From Pseudomonas putida (GTDB taxonomy: Bacteria > Pseudomonadota > Gammaproteobacteria > Pseudomonadales > Pseudomonadaceae): DNA of 64,000 bases. The stretch's first letter is position 1, and every line of letters starts with the position of its first letter. Of this stretch, positions 57,486-64,000 are shown in pieces. Made by a program: the position numbers and the translations under genes. The notes below the pieces were generated by a model. The model had not been told where the DNA came from. It saw nothing but the letters and a program-made list of their open reading frames with translations, and did not search any database. Where the stretch lies: the NCBI RefSeq assembly GCF_016406145.1, contig NZ_CP066306.1, positions 2,666,001-2,730,000 on the forward strand, read 5' to 3'.

Positions 57486-58658
57486 GTGAACAGCTCCCCT
57501 CAACTCCCCGGGCCCTTTGGCATCGTCTGCCTGGGCATCCTGCAAATACTGGTCTGGGGCGGTTCGTTCTTCCTCATGGCGGTGATGGCCGAGCCCATCA
57601 GCCGCGACACTGGATGGCCCAGCCAGTGGGTGTACGGTGCGCTATCGCTGAGCTTGATGGTCTCGGCGCTGCTTGCCCCGCTGTCCAGCCGCCTGGTTGC
57701 ACGCTACGGTGGCCGTCCGCAGATGGCCGCCAGTGGCGCCGTGGTCGCGATGGGCTTGCTGCTCATGGCCGTCAGCCAAGGGCTGGGGCTGTTCCTGCTG
57801 GCCTGGGCGGTGATCGGGGTCGGCATGGCGATGGGGCTGTACGAGGCACTGTTCGCCACCCTTGGCGGGTTGTATGGCGAGGGTGCGGGCAAGGCAATCA
57901 CGGGCATCACCCTGATCGCCGGCTTCGCTTCGACCCTGTCCTGGCCGACAGTGGCCTTGGCCATCGAACACCTGGGCTGGCGCACCACCTGCGCCTGCTA
58001 TGCGCTCGTGCTGCTGGTGGTGGTGGCGCCTTTGTATTGGCGAGTGTTGCCGGCCGGGGGGCGGGTGGAGGTGCGCAAGGCACAGGATCAAGGCAACGCG
58101 ATCGGGGTCGATCGCCAGCTTTATCTGCTGTTGACCAGCATGTTCGCTATTGGCGCGATCATCATGACGGCAATTGCCGTGCAACTGGTGGCCGTGCTCC
58201 AGGGCCTTGGGCACTCGCTGCCGGTGGCAATTGGCCTGGCGGCGATGCTCGGCCCCAGCCAGGTGGCCTCCAGGGTGTTGCAGATTCTGGCCGGCCAGCG
58301 CCATCCGATCTGGACGGCCTTGGCTTGGGTCAGCCTGGTGCTGGTCGGCCTGCTGCTGGTGACGCTGGTGCCGGCGGCCACGGCCGTGGGCCTGCTGGTG
58401 TTCGGTTGTGGTAATGGCTTGCGGGCGATCGTGCGCGGGCTGTTGCCCTTGGCGATGATGCCGCCTGCGCAATACGTGCTGTTGATGGGGCGCATGTCGC
58501 GGCCATCGCTGATCGGCCAAGCGTTGACGCCGCTGGTGGGGGGCTACCTGTTCGAGCACTTTGGCGCGATGGGGGTGCTGGTGACCTTGTGCCTGTTGGC
58601 GCTGGTCAATGTGGTGCTGGTGGGCGCGGTGATGCAACGGGTGCGCAGCGGCGCGTGA
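57486..58658 (+). CDS. Major facilitator superfamily transporter
   Basis: 390 residues with 12 membrane helices. Between helices 2 and 3 is SSRLVARYGGRPQMAASG, the MFS signature loop. The start is uncertain: the GTG at 57486 has AAGG 8 nt upstream, and a GTG at 57468 would add six residues without a ribosome site. The solute is unknown; its divergence from mexE hints at, but does not show, a drug-export role. Confidence 0.85.
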   Translation: MNSSPQLPGPFGIVCLGILQILVWGGSFFLMAVMAEPISRDTGWPSQWVYGALSLSLMVSALLAPLSSRLVARYGGRPQMAASGAVVAMGLLLMAVSQGLGLFLLAWAVIGVGMAMGLYEALFATLGGLYGEGAGKAITGITLIAGFASTLSWPTVALAIEHLGWRTTCACYALVLLVVVAPLYWRVLPAGGRVEVRKAQDQGNAIGVDRQLYLLLTSMFAIGAIIMTAIAVQLVAVLQGLGHSLPVAIGLAAMLGPSQVASRVLQILAGQRHPIWTALAWVSLVLVGLLLVTLVPAATAVGLLVFGCGNGLRAIVRGLLPLAMMPPAQYVLLMGRMSRPSLIGQALTPLVGGYLFEHFGAMGVLVTLCLLALVNVVLVGAVMQRVRSGA

Positions 58659-58705
58659 CGGGCGGCTCCCACTGGGTTTGCGCTGAGCTTGAGAGCAGCG
58701 GGGTA

Positions 58706-58790
58706 CCTGTAGGAGCCGGCTTGCCGGCGATCACCGGCGAAGCCGGTGCCCTGCACCGCAGCGTCTGCATCGCCGGCAAGCTCACACAGG
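58706..58790. repeat. Third inverted pair of REP elements
   Basis: CCTGTAGGAGCCGGCTTGCC (58706-58725) with CGGCGAT after it is a REP core. A partial inverted copy (GCATCGCCGGCAAGCTCACA) lies at about 58767-58786, and the hairpin CACCGGC/GCCGGTG is nested between them at 58732-58748. The pair sits between convergent MFS and GNAT genes. The right copy is degraded compared with the pairs at 6897 and 11601. Confidence 0.78.
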
Positions 58791-58797
58791 TTACCGA

Positions 58798-59277
58798 TCA
58801 ACCGCGGGCAAACTGCAGCAGCTTGTCCCCATCCAGCCGGTACCGCACCCACTCATCCTGCGGCTCGGCCCCCAGCGACTTGTAGAAACCGATCGCCGGT
58901 TCATTCCAGTCCAGCACACTCCACTCCAGCCGCCCGCAGCGGTTCTCCACGGCTTCGCGGGCAATATGCCGCAGCAGGTCGCGGCCCGCGCCGCCACCGC
59001 GCTGCTCAGGCGTGATGTACAGGTCTTCCAGGTAAATACCGTTGCGCCCCAGCCACGTCGAATAGCTGTAGAAATACACGGCAAACCCCACTGCCTGGCC
59101 ATCGCGTTCGCAGATCAGGCTGTGCACCGTGCTGCCTTCATCGAACAGGCTGTGCTCGATATCGGCAAGGGTGGCGATCACTTCATGGCGCGCACGCTCG
59201 TACTCGGCCAGTTCGGTGATGAATGCAAGAATCTGTGCGGCATCAGTACGTACTGCGGGGCGAATGGTAAGGCTCAT
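58798..59277 (-). CDS. GNAT-family N-acetyltransferase
   Basis: 159 residues from the ATG at 59277 (AAGGAAG upstream). The acetyl-CoA pocket is in IYLEDLYITPEQRGGGAGRDLLRHI (the RGGGAG motif A), and motif B is LEWSVLDWNEPAIGFYKSLGAE. The layout resembles the spermidine/spermine or thialysine acetyltransferase branch (DWNEPAIGFYKSLGA). The amine substrate is not proven. Cytoplasmic. Confidence 0.9.
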   Translation of the reverse strand: MSLTIRPAVRTDAAQILAFITELAEYERARHEVIATLADIEHSLFDEGSTVHSLICERDGQAVGFAVYFYSYSTWLGRNGIYLEDLYITPEQRGGGAGRDLLRHIAREAVENRCGRLEWSVLDWNEPAIGFYKSLGAEPQDEWVRYRLDGDKLLQFARG

Positions 59278-59414
59278 GCTGGGCTTCCTTGGAAAGCAGT
59301 GCGTCGTATCGATACAGTCATGTGTATCTGCGTAATTTAATGTAACTGTACCGGTTGTGCGGAAGGCGACTGCCGTAGTGTGACAGCACTCATAACGATT
59401 CTGGAATGCCTGCC

Positions 59415-60035
59415 ATGCTCGCCTCTTTCGACCTGCTGATGGCCTTTGTGCTGTTTGCCTTCGTTTCCTCGATAACCCCAGGCCCCAATAACACCATGCT
59501 GTTGGCATCAGGGGTGAACTTTGGCGTGCGTCGCTCCATCCCTCACGCCCTGGGCATCAGCATCGGTTTCATGGTCTTGGTACTGGCCGTTGGCCTGGGC
59601 CTTGGCGAGGTGTTCAAGGCCTGGCCTGCGTTGTACACCGTGCTGCGTTACGTGGGCGCCGCCTATTTGCTCTACCTGGCTTGGAAAATCGCCACCTCCG
59701 GGCCGTTGAGCGCCGATTCGTCCAATGCCCGCAAGCCTCTGGGCTTCTGGGGGGCAGCAGCGTTCCAGTGGGTCAACCCCAAAGCGTGGGTGATGGCGGT
59801 AGGGGCGATCACCACCTACACACCGGCCCAGGGCTATGTGATGAACGTGATCGTCATCGCGGCTGTGTTCGCCTTGGTCAATCTGCCCAGCGTCGGCGTG
59901 TGGGTGATGTTTGGCAGTGCGCTGCGCAACCTGCTGCAGAACCCGCGTTGGCTGATGCTGTTCAATGTCCTGATGGCCTTGCTGCTAGTGATATCGCTTT
60001 ACCCGCTGCTGTTTGTAGAATCGGCGTTTTCGTAA
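59415..60035 (+). CDS. LysE/RhtB-family exporter
   Basis: 206 residues with six membrane helices, starting SFDLLMAFVLFAFVSSITPGPNNTMLLASGVNFG (the TPGPN motif). FQWVNPKAWVMAVGAITTY is the second signature. The ATG at 59415 has TGGA 9 nt upstream; the ATG at 59406 is too close to it. Amino acids or their lactones are the usual solutes. The hydrolase gene follows 21 bp later and may be co-transcribed. Confidence 0.9.
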   Translation: MLASFDLLMAFVLFAFVSSITPGPNNTMLLASGVNFGVRRSIPHALGISIGFMVLVLAVGLGLGEVFKAWPALYTVLRYVGAAYLLYLAWKIATSGPLSADSSNARKPLGFWGAAAFQWVNPKAWVMAVGAITTYTPAQGYVMNVIVIAAVFALVNLPSVGVWVMFGSALRNLLQNPRWLMLFNVLMALLLVISLYPLLFVESAFS

Positions 60036-60056
60036 CGCGTAGAGTACGGCAAACCG

Positions 60057-60929
60057 ATGCAGTTGATTCCCTGGTCTCACCAATGCTCCGAAGGTTTCAC
60101 CTTACGCGGCTGGCGCTCGCCGGCCAGCGGCAAGCCGCTGCTGCATTTCTTGCACGGCAATGGCTTCTGCTGCCTGGCCTACCAGCCGATGCTGGCGCGT
60201 CTCGGCGAGCACTTCGACCTGTGGCTCAGTGATGTTCAGGGGCATGGCGACAGTGACCATGGCGGTGTGTTCCGCGGCTGGAACCGCACGGCTGAGTTGG
60301 CAGTGGAGGCTTTCGAAACGGGCCGTGGCGAGTATGGCGACGTACCTCGCTATGCACTGGGGCACAGCTTTGGCGGCGTGCTCACCGGGCTGATCCTGGC
60401 CAGCAGCCCTGCGTTGTTCGAGCGCGCCGTATTGCTTGACCCGGTATTGTTCAGCCGGCGCATGATCGGGGTCATGGGGGCCGCCGCGCTGGTGGGGCTG
60501 CATCGCCGGCATGTCCTGGCACGCAAGGCCGCCAACCGCCGCAGCCATTGGCCCGACCGCGAAGCGGCGCTGGCCTCCCTGCAAGGGCGGGGCATCTTCA
60601 AGGGCTGGAGCGATGCGGCGCTGCAGGCCTACATCGAACATGCCATCGGCGATTGCGGTGAGGGCGTGGTGCTCAAGTGCCGGCCCAGCCGTGAAGTTGA
60701 GATTTTCAGTTCCTTCCCGACGCGCATGTGGGCGCATCTTGCCGCCATCCAGGCGCCAACCCGGGTGCTGTATGGCGAACAGACCTATCCCTTCGTGCCG
60801 CATTCGGTGCAGCGGCTGGCGTCGATCAACCCCAGGGTCGAAGCCTGCCAGGTCGCCGGAGGCCATTGTTTCATGCAGGAAGACCCGGGCATGGCCGCGC
60901 AGCGGATACTGGATTACCTGCAGGGCTAA
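60057..60929 (+). CDS. Alpha/beta-hydrolase
   Basis: 290 residues. The oxyanion-hole segment is HFLHGNGFCCLAY, the nucleophile elbow is GHSFGG (Ser about residue 103), the acid is in the region of VLYGEQ, and the catalytic His is in VAGGHCFMQEDP. The reaction is unknown; an esterase is most likely. No signal peptide is seen. Confidence 0.88.
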   Translation: MQLIPWSHQCSEGFTLRGWRSPASGKPLLHFLHGNGFCCLAYQPMLARLGEHFDLWLSDVQGHGDSDHGGVFRGWNRTAELAVEAFETGRGEYGDVPRYALGHSFGGVLTGLILASSPALFERAVLLDPVLFSRRMIGVMGAAALVGLHRRHVLARKAANRRSHWPDREAALASLQGRGIFKGWSDAALQAYIEHAIGDCGEGVVLKCRPSREVEIFSSFPTRMWAHLAAIQAPTRVLYGEQTYPFVPHSVQRLASINPRVEACQVAGGHCFMQEDPGMAAQRILDYLQG

Positions 60930-61030
60930 ATCACTGTTCCATTGCTGGAACGATGCATGCCATTTGCGCGGGCTACCGGCTGATTGGTCTCATTGGTAAG
61001 GTTAACCCAGCCTTAGAGAGGAGACTTCTC

Positions 61031-61906
61031 ATGAAAAAGATCCTGGGTATTCACCGCAGCCCTCACACCCACTGGGTAGGGGATGGCTTTCCGGTGCGCA
61101 GCCTGTTCACCTACGACAACCTGGCCAAGCAGATCAGCCCGTTCCTGCTGCTGGATTATGCCGGCCCCCACGCCTTCACGCCCACCAGTGCCCGGCGCGG
61201 CGTAGGCCAGCATCCACATCGTGGTTTCGAAACGGTCACTATCGTTTATCAGGGCGAACTGGAACACCGTGATTCCACCGGTGCCGGAGGCCTGATTGGC
61301 CCTGGCGATGTGCAATGGATGACGGCCGCCAACGGCATCCTCCACGAGGAATTCCATTCCCCGGCGTTCGCCCGCAGTGGCGGTATGCTGGAAATGGTGC
61401 AGCTGTGGGTCAACCTGCCTGCGCAGGACAAACGAGCCGCTGCCGGTTACCAGACGCTGCTGGCAGCCGATATCCCTGAAGTGCCGTTGGCGGGGCAGGC
61501 AGGTAGCCTTCGGGTGATCGCTGGCAGCTACCAGGGACATCCAGGCCCAGCGCGCACCTTCACCGCGATGGATGTCTGGGACATGCGCCTGGGCGCAGGT
61601 GCTGCAGTGCAGTTGCCTGTCGCTGCTGGCCGCAATGCAGCTCTTGTCGTGCTGCGTGGCACTGTGAGGGTCAACAGTGAGCGTGAAGCCGGGCCGGCCA
61701 GCCTGGTATTGCTGGAGCGAGCGGGTGAAGACGTGGCCATCGAAGCGCTGGACGGAGCGAGTGTGCTGTTGCTCAGCGGCGAGCCGATCGACGAACCGAT
61801 TGTGGGTTATGGGCCATTCGTGATGAACAGCCAGGCGGAAATTGCCGAATCCTTCGATGATTTCCATGCCGGGCGCTTCGGCCAGATGGCGGTCGAGCCC
61901 CACTGA
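61031..61906 (+). CDS. Pirin family protein
   Basis: 291 residues of two cupin folds. The metal site is HPHRGFETVT (His residues about 58 and 60), with the further His and Glu in GILHEEFH (about 102-105), as in pirins with quercetin 2,3-dioxygenase activity. GAGGAG is 7 nt before the ATG at 61031. Bacterial pirins are redox-linked regulators of metabolism or flavonoid oxygenases; the role here is not known. Confidence 0.92.
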   Translation: MKKILGIHRSPHTHWVGDGFPVRSLFTYDNLAKQISPFLLLDYAGPHAFTPTSARRGVGQHPHRGFETVTIVYQGELEHRDSTGAGGLIGPGDVQWMTAANGILHEEFHSPAFARSGGMLEMVQLWVNLPAQDKRAAAGYQTLLAADIPEVPLAGQAGSLRVIAGSYQGHPGPARTFTAMDVWDMRLGAGAAVQLPVAAGRNAALVVLRGTVRVNSEREAGPASLVLLERAGEDVAIEALDGASVLLLSGEPIDEPIVGYGPFVMNSQAEIAESFDDFHAGRFGQMAVEPH

Positions 61907-62125
61907 CCAGCCTTGCATCGCTGACCGCTTGTCGCGAAGTGCCATCATTGGGTCGAACGGTAGTGGGGCGCGTCCGTTCTTTTACTAAGGTGCTAGATGA
62001 TCTCCCGCATCACCATTGCCCCGGCGCATGGACGGCCGCCTTGGCATGCTCATTATCAATTGGCACCCCGCCTGCCAAAGGCGTACTCCAATAAACAGGC
62101 CATCCACTGAAGAGAGGGTCGTAAC
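61907..62125. other. Intergenic region before the DUF1652 gene
   Basis: 219 bp. GAGAGGG, 7 nt before the ATG at 62126, is the ribosome site for the DUF1652 gene. A promoter is expected here but no clear -35/-10 or hairpin was found. Confidence 0.4.
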
Positions 62126-62386
62126 ATGTCATTGATAGGCGTTTCGATACTGGAAATGCGGCAAATGATTGAACAGGCCTGCCTGCCTGATCACTGTGAA
62201 GTCAGTTGCCTGGATGGCACCAGCCTGACCATCCGCTTGGGTCAGGGGCCAAATATGGAGCAGGGCGTGACGCTTAGCGGGGTTTCATTGCAGAGCCTGA
62301 ACAGTTGCCGTGACGTGGTGAAGCTGGTCGATCACCTGCATGCGCTGCGCGACAGTCAACCAGCGTCGCTAAGGGCGATCGCCTGA
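62126..62386 (+). CDS. DUF1652 domain-containing protein
   Basis: 86 residues. The helical start (ILEMRQMIEQACLPDHCEVSC) followed by LTIRLGQ strands fits DUF1652, a small family found almost only in Pseudomonas. The family has no proven function. No signal peptide is seen. A strong hairpin follows at 62395. Confidence 0.82.
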   Translation: MSLIGVSILEMRQMIEQACLPDHCEVSCLDGTSLTIRLGQGPNMEQGVTLSGVSLQSLNSCRDVVKLVDHLHALRDSQPASLRAIA

Positions 62387-62394
62387 TTGCTCGG

Positions 62395-62427
62395 GTGCGC
62401 CGGTCAGCCGAGGCTGGCCGGGCGCAC
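62395..62427. terminator. Hairpin between convergent small genes
   Basis: GTGCGCC (62395-62401) pairs with GGCGCAC (62421-62427), and GGTCAGCC/GGCTGGCC inside extends the stem with one G-T pair. It probably terminates both the DUF1652 gene and the opposite hypothetical gene. A T tract is lacking. Confidence 0.6.
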
Positions 62428-62466
62428 ATATTCCGGCATCAGGCCACTTAAAGTCGGTAGATCGGC

Positions 62467-62754
62467 TTATTGCAGTTCAACCAGCAGGTTCAGCCCACCA
62501 TCGCCGCATTTGCCCTTGTCACGAACAACGCCGTGGTAACTGCGACCATCCCACACGAAGGCTACGCTGTGCGCGCGCTCGACTTTGTCCGGAAGCGGCG
62601 GGCAGATATGCAAGCGCAGGGCGGGGCGGCCCTGCAAGTTCAGCGCGGCAAGCTGGCACTGGCATTCAACGCTCAGGGCTACCGGGCCGAACAGCGTGTC
62701 GCGCACATAATCGAGTTGCACGTTGGCGTTGGGGGCGCGGCCGGGCATCTTCAT
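62467..62754 (-). CDS. Small hypothetical protein
   Basis: 95 residues from the ATG at 62754 (AGGAG about 10 nt upstream; an ATG at 62748 is the alternative). It is beta-rich, with a VALSVECQCQLAALNLQGRPALRLHICPPLP core. Three Cys residues in that region and one near the end (GKCGDGG) could bind metal or form disulfides. There is no signal peptide. I do not recognise a family. Confidence 0.6.
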   Translation of the reverse strand: MKMPGRAPNANVQLDYVRDTLFGPVALSVECQCQLAALNLQGRPALRLHICPPLPDKVERAHSVAFVWDGRSYHGVVRDKGKCGDGGLNLLVELQ

Positions 62755-62880
62755 CGTTGCGGGGCTCCTGGGAGTTGATGTCACTCATCATCTTGAAAGC
62801 AAGTGAGCGCGGACGTTCAATTTTTTCCAAGGGTTGTTGACAAGCCGTTTACCCAATCCCCCGCAATGACAATGAATACC

Positions 62881-62918
62881 ATCCCCCGATGTGGGGATCG
62901 CAGCGGGGAATTCACCCC
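62881..62918. promoter_or_regulatory. Paired inverted repeats, candidate enhancer sites
   Basis: ATCCCC-N6-GGGGAT (62881-62898) and GGGG-N6-CCCC (62905-62918) are two palindromes with centres 22 bp apart, about two helical turns. They lie 52-89 bp upstream of the -24 element at 62970, the distance expected for an NtrC-type enhancer-binding protein such as MnxR. Confidence 0.55.
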
Positions 62919-62969
62919 AATCCGGTTCGATTCGAAAGCCAAGTTATTGAATAGAAAGGATATTTTCTT

Positions 62970-62986
62970 CTGGCATGCACCTTGCT
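62970..62986 (+). promoter_or_regulatory. Sigma-54 (RpoN) promoter of the multicopper oxidase gene
   Basis: CTGGCATGCACCTTGCT matches the consensus YTGGCACGRNNNTTGCW at all but two positions, with GG and GC exactly 10 nt apart. Transcription would start near 62997. The ATG at 63025 then has a leader of about 28 nt containing the GGAGG site at 63014-63018. Confidence 0.82.
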
Positions 62987-63024
62987 GACCCTCTTGCACA
63001 GTTCCTGTGTCCCGGAGGTGCAGC

Positions 63025-64000
63025 ATGTCGACCCCCAGCAAAGGCCCCGTCCTCACATCACTTGTACTGGCCCTGATGGGCTGGACGGCGACCAGCGAGG
63101 CGGCTGTGCAATGCCAGCGCACCTTGGTGGCGAACGTGATCGCCCTGGACCAGCCCCTGATGTTCAACCGCCTTGGCGCGCAAAACGCCAACGGCATGAT
63201 GTTCGCCCTGCGTCAGGATGTAGTGGACGAGCATCAGGTACCGCTCAGCAAGGGGGGCGCCGCAGTGCCGGGCAAAGTGACCCTGCGCCCGGACAAACGC
63301 CCACGTCCCATCGTGCTGCGGGTTGCCGCCGGTGATTGCCTGACGGTCAACCTGACCAACCTGTTGGCTTACCAGGCCAATCCCAACAAACACGGTATCG
63401 ACCATGATGAAAACGAGGTCGAAGGTGTAGAGGGAGAAGAAGGCGAAGACGCCGAAGAAGCTGCAGAAGTGGAAAATGACGGGGGCGAGAACTTCGTCGT
63501 CGACGAGCAGGTCACTGATCGCCACGTCGGCTTTCAGGTCAACGGCCTTCAGGCCGTCAACAGCATCGGCGACATTGCCGCCAACACCGGCCGCAATGGC
63601 AACTTCCTGATCGCCCCTGGCGCTACCCGCAGCTACACCCTCTACGCCGAGCGCGAAGGTGCCTTCGCCGCCACCAGCCAGGGTGCCACGTTCGGCGGCC
63701 AGGGCAACGCCGGCAACGTAGCCAATGGCCTGTTCGGCCAGGTGGTGGTGGTGCCCAAAGGTGGGCGCACCTATCGAAATACCCTGACCGAAGAGGAAAT
63801 GCGCTTGGCCAGTACCGGCCGTGCCGCCACCGGCCAGCCCGTGGTCGACTACGAGGCCCGCTACCCACAGGTTGAACCGTGGATAGCCGAAGGCAAAGCC
63901 GGCAAGCCGATCATCGCCATGGTCGACGGCAACGAGATCCTCAGCAGTGAAACCGACGCTATTGTCATGGGGCCCAACCCGGACGGCAGCTTCCCGCGTT
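63025..64000 (+). CDS. mnxG: Large multicopper oxidase, MnxG-like (partial, 3' end outside window)
   Basis: 325 residues are visible and the frame stays open to the right edge. A Sec signal (about residues 1-27: VLTSLVLALMGWTATSEA) suggests export. The first cupredoxin domain shows VLRVAAGDCLTVNLTNLL, then DRHVGFQVNGLQAVNSIGD (one His, residue 167) and a YAEREGAFAATSQGATFGG strand pair. Residues about 126-162 form a very acidic insertion (nearly half Asp/Glu). This fits the large multicopper oxidases such as the manganese oxidase MnxG of P. putida, which is under the sigma-54-dependent regulator MnxR; the promoter here agrees. The name is probable, not certain, because the copper-binding C-terminus is not visible. 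Confidence 0.65.
   Translation, partial: MSTPSKGPVLTSLVLALMGWTATSEAAVQCQRTLVANVIALDQPLMFNRLGAQNANGMMFALRQDVVDEHQVPLSKGGAAVPGKVTLRPDKRPRPIVLRVAAGDCLTVNLTNLLAYQANPNKHGIDHDENEVEGVEGEEGEDAEEAAEVENDGGENFVVDEQVTDRHVGFQVNGLQAVNSIGDIAANTGRNGNFLIAPGATRSYTLYAEREGAFAATSQGATFGGQGNAGNVANGLFGQVVVVPKGGRTYRNTLTEEEMRLASTGRAATGQPVVDYEARYPQVEPWIAEGKAGKPIIAMVDGNEILSSETDAIVMGPNPDGSFPR

Overview
The window looks like a Pseudomonas chromosome segment from the P. putida group. It is GC-rich and densely coded. Its markers include a lexA2-imuA-imuB-dnaE2 cassette, a PvdQ-type acylase, an hpd gene, a mexEF-oprN pump, a ureDABCEJFG cluster and several copies of an inverted 30-35 bp REP element typical of P. putida. No tRNA, rRNA, CRISPR array, insertion sequence or intact prophage was seen.

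Layout. 1-4371: the 3' end of tamB, then a minus-strand cluster of two DUF2589 proteins and a Mor-like phage-type activator, small secreted and membrane proteins, and a short Fur-like regulator. 4570-13761: pvdQ, lpxH-ppiB, glnS-cysS and a two-component pair. 14001-17637: ilvE, an ABC-F ATPase and two small genes. 17842-25080: a candidate sigma-54 promoter, the urease operon, and a diguanylate cyclase that overlaps ureG tail to tail. 25194-32534: a DUF899 protein, a HAD phosphatase and the LexA2-controlled mutagenesis cassette, with a clear LexA2 box. 32590-38910: an aldo/keto reductase, a LysR regulator divergent from a 3-oxoacid CoA-transferase/atoE operon, an AraC regulator and a LysE exporter. 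39169-46225: a TerC-CBS membrane protein, RarD, a CSS-EAL phosphodiesterase, hpd, an orphan CSS-domain protein and a DJ-1 family protein. 46469-51260: two soluble hybrid histidine kinases lying tail to tail and a TPR membrane protein. 51378-58658: mexEF-oprN with its terminator, and an MFS transporter. 58798-62754: GNAT, LysE, hydrolase, pirin, DUF1652 and a small hypothetical gene. 62881-64000: paired inverted repeats, an excellent sigma-54 promoter and the start of a large multicopper oxidase, probably MnxG-type, that runs off the right edge.

How the genes work together. Nitrogen supply links urease to a probable sigma-54 promoter. The SOS response controls the ImuA/ImuB/DnaE2 mutasome. A LysR-divergent operon imports and activates short-chain 3-oxoacids. 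Hpd serves tyrosine breakdown. Signalling genes (one diguanylate cyclase, one EAL protein, an orphan CSS sensor and two hybrid kinases) are spread between metabolic genes. The most interesting leads are the sigma-54 promoter with paired palindromes before the multicopper oxidase and its acidic insertion, the DUF2589/DUF2589/Mor cluster, the urease sigma-54 promoter, the output-less CSS protein ending inside the hpd terminator, and the LexA2 box lying so close to the lexA2 start that the mRNA may be leaderless.
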